Source: Massilia sp. UBA2604 (GTDB lineage Bacteria > Pseudomonadota > Gammaproteobacteria > Burkholderiales > Burkholderiaceae_D). Taken from it: a DNA stretch of 35,129 nucleotides. Under the pieces are notes generated by a model, which was not told where the DNA came from, searched no databases, and saw only the letters and a list, made by a program, of their open reading frames with translations. Position 1 is the first letter of the stretch; each line of letters begins with the position of its first letter. Of the stretch, positions 1 through 9,618 are shown in pieces. The DNA is taken from assembly GCA_002339265.1 (NCBI GenBank), contig DDKG01000248.1, positions 1 through 35,129 on the forward strand, written 5' to 3'. The translations under genes were made by a program, and so were the position numbers.

Positions 1-2915
1 TTCTTCTTGACGATGCCGATCAGCAGGAACACCCCGATCAGGGCGATGATCGAGAACTCCATCTTGAACAGCAGCAGCGCCAGCACCGCGCCGACGCCGG
101 CCGACGGCAGGGTCGACAGCACGGTCACCGGATGCACCAGGCTTTCGTACAGGATGCCCAGCACGATGTAGATCACGACGATGGCGGCCAGGATCAGCAG
201 CGGCTGCTCCTGGCTCGATTCCTGGGCCGCCGCCGCCGCGCCCGCGAAGCTGCCGCGCACATTGTTCGGCATGCCGATGTCGGCCTCGGCCTGGCGCACC
301 GCGGCCTCGCCGTCGGCCAGGGTGAAGCCCGGGTTCAGGTTGTACGAGACCGTCGTGGCCAGCTCGCCGTCCTCGTGGCTGACCGAGGTCGGAGTGGAGC
401 TTTCGGCAAAGCGCGCGATCGCCGACAGCGGCACCATGGTGGCTGCGTTACTGGCCAGGGCCTGGCCGCCGGACGGGTCGCGCGCCGCCGTCAGGCTCGC
501 CGTCGCCGAGGTCGCCGCACCGGCGGCGCCGGCCGCCGCCGTGGTGCCGGTGCTGGCGGACACCACGCCCGTCGAGCCTCCGGTCGGCCGCGCCGGCACG
601 TAGACGTCCTTCAGCGACTCGGGCGACTGCGCGTATTTCTGGGCCACGCCCATCACCACGTGGTACTGGTTCAGTTCATCGTAGATGTTCGCCACCTGGC
701 GCTGGCCGAAGGCGTTGTACAGCGCATTGGTGACGTCGCGCGTGCTGATGCCCATGCGCGCCGCCGTTTCCTTGTCGATGGTGACGAAGGTCTCGACGCC
801 GTTTTCTTCCAGGTCGGTGTCGATGTCGACCAGCGCCGGCTGGGTCTTCATCGACTCGGCCAGTCGCGCGGCACACTGCTTCAGGTCCGCGGCGTTGTCG
901 CTCTTGAGCGTGTACTGGTAAGTCGAATTGCTGGAACGTCCGCCCATGCGCAAGTCCTGCACCGGGTTGAGGAAGATCGTGATGCCGGTGACCTTGGCCA
1001 TCTGCGGACGCAGGCGCGCGATCACGGCCTGGGCCGCGACGTCGCGCTCGCCCACCGGTTTCAGGTTAACGAACATGAAGCCGCCGCCGGCGCGTCCGCC
1101 GCCGGTGAAGGCCACCACGGTCTCGACCGCCGGATCCTTGCGGATGATCTCGACCAGCTGGTAGATCTTCTCCTGCATGGCGGTAGACGAAATGCTCTGG
1201 TCGGCGCGGATGCCGCCGTTCATCTGGCCGGAATCCTGCTGCGGGAAGAAGCCTTTCGGCGCGGCGGAGAACAGGTAGACGTTGAGCGCCACGGTAAACA
1301 GCAGGATGATCATCACCAGCAGCTTGCTGTGGAGCGCCCAGTCGAGCGCGTGCTCGTAGACGCGCAGCACGCGCGCGAAGCCATTTTCGGACCAGCGCGC
1401 CAGGCGGCCCGGCTTCTTCTCGGTGTCCTGGCGGCGCAGCAGCCAGGCGCACATCATCGGCGTCGTGGTCAGGGAGATCACCAGCGAGATCAGCACCGCC
1501 GCGGAGAGCGTCACGGCGAACTCGCGGAACAGGCGGCCCACCTGGCCGCCCATGAACAGCAGCGGGATGAACACCGCCACCAGCGACAGCGAGATCGACA
1601 GCACGGTGAAGCCGACCTCGCGCGCGCCCAGCAGCGCGGCCTGCATGCGGTCCATGCCGTTCTCGATATGGCGCGCGGTGTTTTCCAGCACCACGATGGC
1701 GTCGTCGACGACGAAGCCGGCGGCCACCGTCAGGGCCATCAGCGACAGGTTGTTGAGGGAGAAGCCGAGCGCATACATCACGCCGAAGGTGCCCAGCAGC
1801 GAGACCACGGTGGCCACCGCCGGCACCACGGTGGCGCGCAAGGACCGCAGGAACACGCTGACCACCGCCACCACCAGCACGATCGACAGCACCAGGGTGA
1901 ACTCGATCTCGTGCAGCGAGGCGCGGATCGAATTGGTACGGTCCGAGGCCACCGCCAGGTTGATGTCGCCCGGCAGCTGGGCCTGGAGGGACGGCAGCAG
2001 GTCGCGGATGCCGTCCACGGTCTCGATCACATTGGCCTCGGGCTGGCGCGTCACCAGCACGATCACCGCCGGCTGGCCGTTGAACAGGCCCAGCGTGTAC
2101 AGGTTCTCCGGGCCGTCGAACACGCTGGCCACGTCCGACAGGCGCACGGCGGCGCCATCGCGCCAGGCCACCACCAGGTCCTTGTAGTCGCTGGCGCTGC
2201 GGCCGTCGCCGCCGGCCGGCTGCGAATAGATCTGCAGCCGGTTGCCATTGCCCTCGATCTCGCCCTTGGGGCGGTTCGGATTGCTGGCCTGGATCGCGGC
2301 GCGCACGTCCTCGCTCGAGACGCCATAACGGTTCATCGCATACGGCACCAGCTCGACCCGCACCGCCGGCAGCGACCCGCCGCCGATCTCCACCTCGCCC
2401 ACGCCTTTTACCTGGGCGAGGCGCTGCTGGACCAGGTTGGACACCGATTCATAGATCTGGGCCGGCGACTTCGTCTTCGACGTCAGCGCGAGAATGATCA
2501 CCGGCGCGTCCGATGGATTCGCTTTCCGGTAGGTCGGATTGCTGCGCAAGGTCGCCGGCAGGTCGGCGCGCGAGGCGCTGATCGCCGCCTGCACCTCGCG
2601 CGCGGCGGCGTCGATCTGGCGGTTCAGCTCGAACTGCAGGTTGATGCGGGTCGAGCCGGTGCCGCTGCGTGACGTCATTTCGTTGACCCCGGCGATCACG
2701 CCCAGACGCCGCTCCAGCGGCGTCGCCACGCTCGAGGCCATGGTCTCCGGGCTGGCGCCCGGCAGCGAGGCCGACACCGAGATCGTCGGGTAGTCGACCT
2801 GTGGCAGCGGCGCCACCGGCAGCACGAAATAGGCCGCGATGCCGGCCAGCGCCAGGCCCAGGGTCAAGAGGACTGTGGCGATCGGGCGCTCGACGAAGGG
2901 GCGCGACAGATTCAT
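1..2915 (-). CDS. mdtC: MdtC-like RND multidrug efflux permease (partial, C-terminus beyond window)
   Basis: Inner-membrane proton-driven RND pump subunit; in the known Mdt system MdtB and MdtC form a mixed trimer with the MdtA adaptor and an outer-membrane channel. The N-terminus ([17 protein letters not shown]) and the segments [20 protein letters not shown] and [18 protein letters not shown] match MdtC rather than MdtB. The TM4 proton-relay motif [13 protein letters not shown] is intact. The start ATG overlaps the mdtB stop (ATGA), so translation is probably coupled. The frame is open to base 1 and ends in the conserved GIVKK region, so about 100 residues are missing. Odd feature: an Ala/Thr/Gly/Ser-rich stretch of roughly 50 residues (about residues 773-826, bases 436-600), just before VPLSAIARF, looks inserted compared with typical family members. 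Family assignment is confident; substrate is unknown. Confidence 0.93.
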   Translation of the reverse strand, partial: MNLSRPFVERPIATVLLTLGLALAGIAAYFVLPVAPLPQVDYPTISVSASLPGASPETMASSVATPLERRLGVIAGVNEMTSRSGTGSTRINLQFELNRQIDAAAREVQAAISASRADLPATLRSNPTYRKANPSDAPVIILALTSKTKSPAQIYESVSNLVQQRLAQVKGVGEVEIGGGSLPAVRVELVPYAMNRYGVSSEDVRAAIQASNPNRPKGEIEGNGNRLQIYSQPAGGDGRSASDYKDLVVAWRDGAAVRLSDVASVFDGPENLYTLGLFNGQPAVIVLVTRQPEANVIETVDGIRDLLPSLQAQLPGDINLAVASDRTNSIRASLHEIEFTLVLSIVLVVAVVSVFLRSLRATVVPAVATVVSLLGTFGVMYALGFSLNNLSLMALTVAAGFVVDDAIVVLENTARHIENGMDRMQAALLGAREVGFTVLSISLSLVAVFIPLLFMGGQVGRLFREFAVTLSAAVLISLVISLTTTPMMCAWLLRRQDTEKKPGRLARWSENGFARVLRVYEHALDWALHSKLLVMIILLFTVALNVYLFSAAPKGFFPQQDSGQMNGGIRADQSISSTAMQEKIYQLVEIIRKDPAVETVVAFTGGGRAGGGFMFVNLKPVGERDVAAQAVIARLRPQMAKVTGITIFLNPVQDLRMGGRSSNSTYQYTLKSDNAADLKQCAARLAESMKTQPALVDIDTDLEENGVETFVTIDKETAARMGISTRDVTNALYNAFGQRQVANIYDELNQYHVVMGVAQKYAQSPESLKDVYVPARPTGGSTGVVSASTGTTAAAGAAGAATSATASLTAARDPSGGQALASNAATMVPLSAIARFAESSTPTSVSHEDGELATTVSYNLNPGFTLADGEAAVRQAEADIGMPNNVRGSFAGAAAAAQESSQEQPLLILAAIVVIYIVLGILYESLVHPVTVLSTLPSAGVGAVLALLLFKMEFSIIALIGVFLLIGIVKK

Positions 2916-5900
2916 GCGCCCGCCCCTTCAGTCTTGTGCGGTGCTTTACCCGTCCAGCGCCGCGCCGTGCGGTCGAACGCCAGGTAGATCACCGGCGTGG
3001 TGAAGAGCGTCAGCAGCTGGCTCAGGATCAGGCCGCCGAAGATGGCCAGGCCCAGCGGCCGGCGCAGCTCGGCGCCTTCGCCCGTGCCCAGCATCAGCGG
3101 GACCGCCGCGAACAGCGCCGCCAGGGTCGTCATCAGGATCGGGCGGAAGCGCAGCAGCGCAGCCTGCCTGATGGCCACCAGCGGAGACTTGCCCTCCTCG
3201 CGCTCGGCCTCGATCGCGAAGTCGATCATCATGATCGCGTTCTTCTTGACGATGCCGATCAAGAGGATGATGCCGATGATGCCGATCACGCCCAGCCCCT
3301 GGCCGCTGACCCACAGCGCCAGCAGTGCGCCGACGCCGGCCGACGGCAGGGTCGACAGGATCGTCATCGGGTGGATGTAGCTCTCATACAGCACGCCCAG
3401 CACGATGTAAACGCAGACGACGGCGGCCAGGATCAGCCACAGCTGGTTCGACAGCGACGCCTCGTAGGCGCCGGAGGCGCCGAGGAAGGTCATGCTGACC
3501 GAGGCCGGCATGCCGATCTCCCCGGCGGCGGCGCGGATCGCGCTCACGGCGTCGCCCAGCGAGGCGCCGGACGCGGTGTCGAAGCCGACCGTCGCCGCCG
3601 GGTACTGGGCCACGTGGATCACCTGCAGCGGCGCCTGGCGCTCGCTGATGGTGGCGATCGCCGACAGCGGCGTCGGCTGGCCGGAACCGGTGCGCAGTTG
3701 CAGGCGGCCGAGGGCGGCGATCGACATCGCCTCGTCCTGCTGCGCCTCCAGGATCACGCGGTACTGGTTGGTCTCGGTGAAGATGGTCGACACGATGCGC
3801 TGGCCGAAGGCGCTGTACAGCGCGTCGTCGATCGAGGCGGCCGTGATCGACAGGCGCGAGGCGGTGTCGCGGTCGATATCGATGAAGGCCGCCGCGCCGG
3901 TGGCGCCGGCATCGGTGATCGCCGTACGCAGTTCGGGCAGGCTGCCGATCTTCTGGGTCAGCCGGCGCGCCCACTCGTTGACGGTCTCCTCGTCGGAGCC
4001 CTCGAGCGACAGCCGGTACTGGGTCGGGCCGCTTTCGGCGTCGATGGTCAGATCCTGGGTCGGCTGCAGGAAGAGTTGCAGGCCCGGCACATTGGCCACG
4101 CGCTGGCGCAGGCGCTGCATGGTCTCAAGCTGGTTGCCGCGATCGGCCTTCAGGTTGATCAGCATGGTCCCGGTATGCAGCATCGTGTTGTTGGCCGCAT
4201 CGACGCCAACGTAGGACGCGACCGAGGCGACCTCGGGGTCGGCCATGATTCTCCGCGCCGCTTCCTGCTGCAGCTTGGCCATGTCGGCATACGAGATCGA
4301 CTGGCGCGCCTGCACCCGCGCCTGCAGCTGGCCGGTGTCCTGGGTCGGGAACAGCCCTTTCGGGATGATCATCCACATCAGGGCGGTGAGCACCAGGGTG
4401 CCCACGGCCACCAGCAGGGTCAGGCCCTGGCGCTTCAGAACCCAGCCGAGCATCACGTCGTAGCGCTCGATGACACGGTCAAAGAAGGCCTGGAACTTGA
4501 CGGCGAACTTGCCCGGCTTTTCTTCCTCATGGCTGCGCAGCCAGCGCGCCGACATCATCGGCACCAGGGTCAGCGAGACCACGCCCGAGATCAGGATCGT
4601 GATGGCCAGCGTCACCGCGAATTCGCGGAACAGGCGGCCGACCACGTCGCCCATGAACAGGAGCGGGATCAGCACCGCGATCAGGGACACCGTCAGCGAG
4701 ATGATCGTAAACCCGATCTGGGTCGCGCCCTTGATCGCGGCGGCCATCGGCTTCTCGCCCTTCTCGATATAGCGCGCGATGTTCTCGATCATGACGATCG
4801 CATCGTCGACCACGAAGCCGGTGGCGATCGTCAGCGCCATCAGCGACAGGTTATTCAGGCTGTAGCCGAGCAGGTACATCACGCCGAAGCTGCCGATCAG
4901 CGAGATCGGCACGGCGAGGCTGGCGATGATGGTCGCGCGCAGGCTGTGCAGGAAAGCGAAGATCACCAGCACCACCAGCACCACGGCCAGCAGCAGCTCG
5001 ATCTGCACGTGCTTGACCGAGGCGCGGATACCCGTGGTGCGGTCGCTCAGCACGTCCATGCGCAGGGCCGTCGGCAGGCCGGCCTGCAGTTCGGGCAGGC
5101 GCGCCTTGATGGCGTCCACGGTGGCGATCACGTTGGCGCCCGGCTGGCGCTGCACGTTGAGGATGATCGCCGGCTTCATATTGGCCCAGGCGCCCAGGCG
5201 CACGTTCTCGGCGCTGTCGACCACGTTCGCCACTTCGCTCAGCTTCACCGGCGCACCGTTGCGGTAGGCGACGATCAGGTTCTGGTAGTCGGGCACGGTG
5301 ACCAGCTGGTCGTTGGCATTGATCGCATACGAGCGGGTCGGGCCGTCGAAGCTGCCCTTGGCGCTGTTGGCATTGGCGGCGGTGATGGCGGTGCGTAGCG
5401 TATCGAGACCCAGGCCATAGGACGCGAGCGCCTCGGTATCTGCCTGGATCCGCACTGCGGGCCGCTGGCCGCCCGACAGCGAGACCTGGCCCACGCCCGA
5501 GACCTGGCTGATCTTGAGCGCCAGGCGCGTATTGACCAGGTTCTGAACCTCGGTCAGCGGCAGCGTGTCCGAGGTGATGGCCAGGGTCAGCACCGGCGCG
5601 TCGGCCGGGTTGACCTTGGCATAGACCGGCGGCGCCGGCAGGTCGGTCGGCAGCAGCGAGCCGCCGGCATTGATCGCGGCCTGGACTTCCTGCTCGGCCA
5701 CGTCGAGCGTCTCGCCCAGCGCGAACTGCAGGGTGACGATCGAGACGCCGGCGGCGCTGGTGGAACTCATGCGGGTCAGGCCGGCCATCTGGCCGAACTG
5801 GCGTTCCAGCGGCGCGGTGACGGTGCGCGCCATCACTTCCGGGCTGGCGCCCGGGTACAGGGTCTGCACCTGGATCGTCGGGAAGTCGACCTGCGGCAGC

Positions 5901-6007
5901 GCCGACAGCGGCAGGAAGCGGTAGCCGACCAGGCCCGAGAGCACGATCGCCAGCATCAGCAAGGCGGTGGCGACCGGGCGGTTGATGAAGGGGGTGGAGG
6001 GGCTCAT
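2912..6007 (-). CDS. mdtB: MdtB-like RND multidrug efflux permease
   Basis: Full-length RND pump subunit of 1031 aa, close to the usual 1030-1040. [19 protein letters not shown] at the N-terminus, [20 protein letters not shown] and [19 protein letters not shown] are MdtB-type signatures. The TM4 motif [15 protein letters not shown] carries the paired aspartates of the proton relay. The topology expected for the family (12 TM helices with two large periplasmic loops) fits the hydrophobic pattern. It is the second gene of the mdtABC order on this strand. A 148-bp gap with REP-like palindromes separates it from mdtA, which may lower or uncouple its expression relative to mdtA. The stop overlaps the mdtC start. 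No frameshift or missing key residue was seen. Confidence 0.95.
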   Translation of the reverse strand: MSPSTPFINRPVATALLMLAIVLSGLVGYRFLPLSALPQVDFPTIQVQTLYPGASPEVMARTVTAPLERQFGQMAGLTRMSSTSAAGVSIVTLQFALGETLDVAEQEVQAAINAGGSLLPTDLPAPPVYAKVNPADAPVLTLAITSDTLPLTEVQNLVNTRLALKISQVSGVGQVSLSGGQRPAVRIQADTEALASYGLGLDTLRTAITAANANSAKGSFDGPTRSYAINANDQLVTVPDYQNLIVAYRNGAPVKLSEVANVVDSAENVRLGAWANMKPAIILNVQRQPGANVIATVDAIKARLPELQAGLPTALRMDVLSDRTTGIRASVKHVQIELLLAVVLVVLVIFAFLHSLRATIIASLAVPISLIGSFGVMYLLGYSLNNLSLMALTIATGFVVDDAIVMIENIARYIEKGEKPMAAAIKGATQIGFTIISLTVSLIAVLIPLLFMGDVVGRLFREFAVTLAITILISGVVSLTLVPMMSARWLRSHEEEKPGKFAVKFQAFFDRVIERYDVMLGWVLKRQGLTLLVAVGTLVLTALMWMIIPKGLFPTQDTGQLQARVQARQSISYADMAKLQQEAARRIMADPEVASVASYVGVDAANNTMLHTGTMLINLKADRGNQLETMQRLRQRVANVPGLQLFLQPTQDLTIDAESGPTQYRLSLEGSDEETVNEWARRLTQKIGSLPELRTAITDAGATGAAAFIDIDRDTASRLSITAASIDDALYSAFGQRIVSTIFTETNQYRVILEAQQDEAMSIAALGRLQLRTGSGQPTPLSAIATISERQAPLQVIHVAQYPAATVGFDTASGASLGDAVSAIRAAAGEIGMPASVSMTFLGASGAYEASLSNQLWLILAAVVCVYIVLGVLYESYIHPMTILSTLPSAGVGALLALWVSGQGLGVIGIIGIILLIGIVKKNAIMMIDFAIEAEREEGKSPLVAIRQAALLRFRPILMTTLAALFAAVPLMLGTGEGAELRRPLGLAIFGGLILSQLLTLFTTPVIYLAFDRTARRWTGKAPHKTEGAGA

Positions 6008-6028
6008 CGTATGTCCCCGCAGTCCGAA

Positions 6029-6117
6029 CGTCGTTCCCGCGAAGGCGGGAACCTAAGTTCGCATGCGTTATCGCGATGCACGCAGCACTTGGGTTCCCGC
6101 CTGCGCGGGAACGACGT
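6029..6117. repeat. Inverted pair of REP-like palindromes (BIME-like) between mdtA and mdtB
   Basis: Two copies of a ~30-nt element lie head to head. Copy 1 (6029-6060) contains GTCGTTCCCGCGAAGGCGGG followed by AACCTAAGT. Copy 2 (6087-6117) on the other strand contains GTCGTTCCCGCGCAGGCGGG followed by AACCCAAGT. Each has an internal TTCCCGC/GCGGGAA hairpin, and the two together can form a larger cruciform. This is the build of dispersed REP/BIME elements of proteobacteria. It lies inside an operon, so it may act as an mRNA stabiliser or attenuator. A related, shorter copy lies at 18439-18465. Confidence 0.8.
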
Positions 6118-6155
6118 ATTTGGGGCGCGGGCCGTATGCGCGCGGTACGACAACA

Positions 6156-7481
6156 TCATTGCGGCGCTCCCTGGGCCGGACGGCCTGCGCCCTGCCCTCG
6201 GCCCTGGCCTTGCCCCTCGCCACGCGCGCCGGCCGGACGATCGCCCGGCAACACCACGCTGGCGCCATCGCGCAGGCGGTCGGCGCCTTCGGTGATCACC
6301 TGCTCGCCCACTTTCAGGCCGCTGGCGATCTGCACCTTATCCACCGTCGCCAGGCCGCGCTTGACGGTGCGCAGCGCCACGGTGCGCGCCTCGGGGTTCA
6401 ATACGTAGACGAAGTCGCCGTTGGCGCCATGGCGCAGCGCCGTCACCGGCACCACCACCGCATCGCGCAGGGTATTCACGGTCAGGCGCAGGTTGACGAA
6501 CTGGCTCGGGAACAGCTGGTTGTCGGCATTGGCGAAGCGCGCCTTGGCGCGCACGGTGCCGGTCTGGGTATCGACCTGGTTGTCGAGCGCGATGAAGCTG
6601 CCGGTCGCCAGCGCCTCGGTGCGGGTGCGGTCAAGCGCGGTGGCCGGCAGCTTGGCGTCTTGCGCGATGCGCCGCTGCAGCGCCGGCAGATGGTCTTGCG
6701 GCACGGCGAATTCGACGTCGATCGGCGACAGCTGGGTGATGACGGCGATGCCGTTCGCGTCACCGCTACCGACCAGGTTGCCCACGTCCACCGTGCGCAG
6801 GCCCACCCGGCCGCCGATCGGCGCGCGCACCGTGGCGTAGTCGAGATTCAGCTGGGCCGTGCCCTCGGCCGCCTTGTTCGTCATCACCGTGCCTTCGAGC
6901 TGCTTGACCAGCGCGGCCTGGGTGTCGACTTCCTGGCGCGCGATCGAATCCTGCTCGAGCAGGGTGCGGTAGCGCGACAGGATCAAACGCGCGCTCTCCA
7001 ACTGGGCTTCATCGCGCTGGCGCTGGCCGCGCGCCTGCAGCAGCGCCATCTCGAACGGGCGCGGATCGATCGTCGCCAGCACCTGGCCCGGTTTGACCAG
7101 CTGGCCCTCGGTGAAATGGATCTTCTGGACCACGCCCGACACTTGCGGACGCACCGTGGCGGTGGCCGCAGCGACCACCGTGCCGAGCGCATCCAGGGTC
7201 ACCGGCAGGTCGGCCTGGGCCGCGGTTGCGACGCCGACCGTGGTCGCCGGGCCGCCGCGTCCGCCCGGACCGCGCGCGCCGCCTGGGCCACCAGGGCCAC
7301 CAGGGCCGCCGGCCGCCATTCCCGGACCTCCCGGACCACCGGCCGGCTGGTGAGTGAGCCACCAGGCGAGGCCGCCCAGCGCCACCATCGCCAGCACGGC
7401 GATCACACCGCCGATGAGGCGGGAGCGCCGGGTGCGGGCGGGACGGCCAGTGGTTGGATGGGTCGGGGAATGTCGGTCCAT
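6156..7481 (-). CDS. mdtA: MdtA-like RND efflux periplasmic adaptor (membrane fusion protein)
   Basis: Adaptor of the MdtABC pump, 441 aa. A single N-terminal membrane anchor (about residues 22-43) is followed by a Gly/Pro-rich linker (about 46-82) made largely of GGPGGPGG units. Then come the biotinyl-lipoyl-like first half (TVRPQVSGVVQKIHFTEGQL), an alpha-hairpin (about 140-200), the second lipoyl half (LDYATVRAPIGGRVGLRTVD), the beta-barrel domain and a membrane-proximal domain. The C-terminal 30 residues are again Gly/Gln/Arg-rich. The start ATG has AAGGA about 7 nt upstream. It is the first gene of the operon; a 263-bp region upstream holds the sppA terminator and a candidate operator. 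The collagen-like linker is longer than in textbook MdtA. Confidence 0.94.
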   Translation of the reverse strand: MDRHSPTHPTTGRPARTRRSRLIGGVIAVLAMVALGGLAWWLTHQPAGGPGGPGMAAGGPGGPGGPGGARGPGGRGGPATTVGVATAAQADLPVTLDALGTVVAAATATVRPQVSGVVQKIHFTEGQLVKPGQVLATIDPRPFEMALLQARGQRQRDEAQLESARLILSRYRTLLEQDSIARQEVDTQAALVKQLEGTVMTNKAAEGTAQLNLDYATVRAPIGGRVGLRTVDVGNLVGSGDANGIAVITQLSPIDVEFAVPQDHLPALQRRIAQDAKLPATALDRTRTEALATGSFIALDNQVDTQTGTVRAKARFANADNQLFPSQFVNLRLTVNTLRDAVVVPVTALRHGANGDFVYVLNPEARTVALRTVKRGLATVDKVQIASGLKVGEQVITEGADRLRDGASVVLPGDRPAGARGEGQGQGRGQGAGRPAQGAPQ

Positions 7482-7568
7482 GCTTGTCCTTGTCGATATG
7501 GATGTGCGTAAAGCAGTGTTACTTACACAATACGGGTCACAATGACTTTAGCATGGCCGTTTCACTCA

Positions 7569-7590
7569 CAATGTTTCGTAACGTACATTG
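7569..7590. promoter_or_regulatory. Candidate operator upstream of mdtABC
   Basis: CAATGT-N10-ACATTG is a perfect 6+6 inverted repeat, located about 90-110 bp upstream of the mdtA start. A shorter palindrome GTCACAATGAC (7536-7546) lies closer, and TCACAATG occurs in both places 29 nt apart. A dyad of this size suits a TetR- or MarR-type dimer, which commonly controls efflux operons. No such regulator gene is visible next door. No strong -10/-35 pair was found; TTGTGA boxes on the minus strand are possible -35 elements. Inference only. Confidence 0.35.
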
Positions 7591-7669
7591 CTCAACCGTG
7601 GAATTCACGCCTCCGCGCCGGCCTTAACGCCGATTTACACAGTTCGCCCCTATTTAGGCGACGTAAACG

Positions 7670-7701
7670 AAAAACGGGCGCGAGTTGCCGCCCGCGCCCG
7701 T
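7670..7701 (-). terminator. Rho-independent terminator after sppA
   Basis: On the minus strand an 8-bp perfect stem ACGGGCGC/GCGCCCGT (7694-7701 with 7674-7681) encloses a 12-nt loop and runs straight into TTTTT. It lies 43 bp beyond the sppA stop and separates sppA from mdtABC. Confidence 0.85.
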
Positions 7702-7744
7702 CAAACCTCTGTATTAATCAGTTACAAACTGCTTACATCCTTGA

Positions 7745-9601
7745 TCACCAGTTGCCGCAGAAGCAATGCGCCACCGCCGCGAACGGTTTGCGCTCCTGCG
7801 TCAGCTCGGACAGGAAGGCCATGTCCTGCGCCACCTGGCCGACCGGGCCGGCCGGAATCGCCTGCTCCACCAAGCCCAGCTTGACCTGGATCGTCATCGC
7901 CTGCGCCGCCGAGGCGCCGGCCATTTGCAGGAAGCGTTCCACGCGCGTGACCGGACGCTCGACGTAGACCACGCGGTAATCCTTGGCCAGCTTGGCGCGG
8001 CCGGCGGCCGAGGCCAGGGCGTCGTTGTAGCTGCCCAGGCGGTCGACCAGGCCGCGTTCCCTGGCCTGGGCGCCGGTCCAGACGCGGCCCTGCCCCACTT
8101 CGTCGATCTTCGCCTGGGTGGTCTTGCGCGCCGCCGCCGCCTTGCTGGTGAAGTCGGCGTACACATTGTTGATGCTTTGCTGGACCAGCTTCTCGAAGCG
8201 CGGGTCGAGCGGACGCAGCGGATTGTAGGCATCGGCCAGCCAGGTGGTGGTCACGCCCTCGGTGCGCACGCCCAGCTTGTCGGCCACCTTGTCGGCGGTC
8301 GGCAGCAGCGCGAACACGCCGATCGAACCGGTGATGGTGGCCGGGTCGGCGATGACTTCGTCGGAAGCCATCGAGATCCAGTAGCCGCCCGACGCCGCCA
8401 CGCTGCCCATCGACACCACCACCGGCTTGCCGGCGGCGCGCGTCAGTTCCAGCTCGCGCCGGATCAACTCGGAGCCATAGGCGCTGCCGCCGGGCGAATC
8501 GACGCGCAGCACCAGGGCCTTGATCGAATCGTCTTCGCGCGCCTGGCGGATCAGGTTGGCCGTGGCGCGGCCGCCGACCACGCCGGGGCCGCCCGCGCCG
8601 TCGGTGATGGTGCCGGAGGCAACGATCACGCCCACCGCGTCGCCGAAGGCCTTCTGCGGATGGCGCGCCAGGTATTCGTAAAAGCTCACCTGGCGGAACG
8701 ACTTGATGTCTTCTTCATAGACGCCGCGCTTGACCATCAGCGCGCGCAGTTCGTCGCGGGTCTTGAGGCCGTCGACCAGTTTCGCTTGCAGGGCCACCTT
8801 GGCGGCGCTGCCGCCGGCCGCTTCCATGCGCTCGGGCAGCGTGTCGATCATGCTAGTGAGCGCGCCGTCCGGCAGCTTGCGGTTCTTTTCGACCAGGCCG
8901 GTGTAGCCGGACCACATCGCGTTGTACAGGAACGCGTCGGCTTCGCGCGCGGCGTCCGACGGGCCGTTGGCGATATACGGCTCGGCCGCGCTTTTATAGG
9001 TGCCGACCTTGACCAGGTTGACCGTCACCCCGACCTTGTCGAGCGCGTCGCGGTAATAATTGCGGCGCCCGCCGAAGCCCTCGATCAGCACCATGCCCAT
9101 CGGGTGCACATAGACCTCGTTGGCGTGCGAGGCGACCAGGTAGCGCTTCTGGTCGTACTGGCCGCTCCAGGCCACGACCGTCTTGCCGGCCTTCTTGACG
9201 CGGTCCACCGCGGCGCCGAACTCGCGCAGCATGGCCATGCCGCCGCCGTTCATCTCGTCCAGCAGCAGCACCACGCTCGTGATGTTGGGGTCGCGCGCGG
9301 CATTGTCCAGCACCTGGATCACGTCGCGCAGGCGCACCGTGCGCTTGCTGTCGCCGCCCACGTTGTCGAGGACCGTGTCGCGCAAGGTGGTCTCGTACTG
9401 CTCGACCAGGTCGCCCTTGATCTCGACCACCAGCGCCGTTTTCTCGGACAGCGGCTTGACGCCGCCGCTGAAGAACATCGCGATGATCAGGATCAGGATC
9501 AGCAAGAACAGCAGGTTGAAGAAGGTGCGGCGGGTCACGTCGAGCGCGGTCCACAGGAACACGAACCCGCGCCGCAGCGCACTCAGGGGCTTGAAGGCCA
9601 T
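7745..9601 (-). CDS. sppA: Signal peptide peptidase SppA, 67K type (protease IV)
   Basis: Inner-membrane serine protease that degrades cleaved signal peptides; 618 aa, the normal size for the tandem-repeat 67K form. There is one N-terminal TM segment (about residues 27-45) and two ClpP/crotonase-like repeats. The Ser-Lys dyad is present: Lys203 in GTYKSAAEPY of the first half and Ser404 in GSVAASGGYW of the second half, matching the known K209/S409 arrangement of the E. coli enzyme. RVDSPGGS precedes the nucleophile, as in the family. The start has GGAG 7 nt upstream. It begins 17 bp after the symporter stop, so the two are probably cotranscribed. A clear terminator follows. Confidence 0.96.
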   Translation of the reverse strand: MAFKPLSALRRGFVFLWTALDVTRRTFFNLLFLLILILIIAMFFSGGVKPLSEKTALVVEIKGDLVEQYETTLRDTVLDNVGGDSKRTVRLRDVIQVLDNAARDPNITSVVLLLDEMNGGGMAMLREFGAAVDRVKKAGKTVVAWSGQYDQKRYLVASHANEVYVHPMGMVLIEGFGGRRNYYRDALDKVGVTVNLVKVGTYKSAAEPYIANGPSDAAREADAFLYNAMWSGYTGLVEKNRKLPDGALTSMIDTLPERMEAAGGSAAKVALQAKLVDGLKTRDELRALMVKRGVYEEDIKSFRQVSFYEYLARHPQKAFGDAVGVIVASGTITDGAGGPGVVGGRATANLIRQAREDDSIKALVLRVDSPGGSAYGSELIRRELELTRAAGKPVVVSMGSVAASGGYWISMASDEVIADPATITGSIGVFALLPTADKVADKLGVRTEGVTTTWLADAYNPLRPLDPRFEKLVQQSINNVYADFTSKAAAARKTTQAKIDEVGQGRVWTGAQARERGLVDRLGSYNDALASAAGRAKLAKDYRVVYVERPVTRVERFLQMAGASAAQAMTIQVKLGLVEQAIPAGPVGQVAQDMAFLSELTQERKPFAAVAHCFCGNW

Positions 9602-9618
9602 CGAAACTCCAGTCTAGG

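Noticed and set aside
132..2672. 846-aa open frame on the plus strand opposite mdtC
   Set aside because: Rich in His/Gln/Arg/Asp with no domains; it is the antisense shadow of a GC-rich RND gene whose own reading is conserved throughout.
2801..5398. 865-aa plus-strand open frame opposite mdtB
   Set aside because: Same antisense artefact; composition is non-biological (long HQRD-rich runs) and the mdtB reading is certain.
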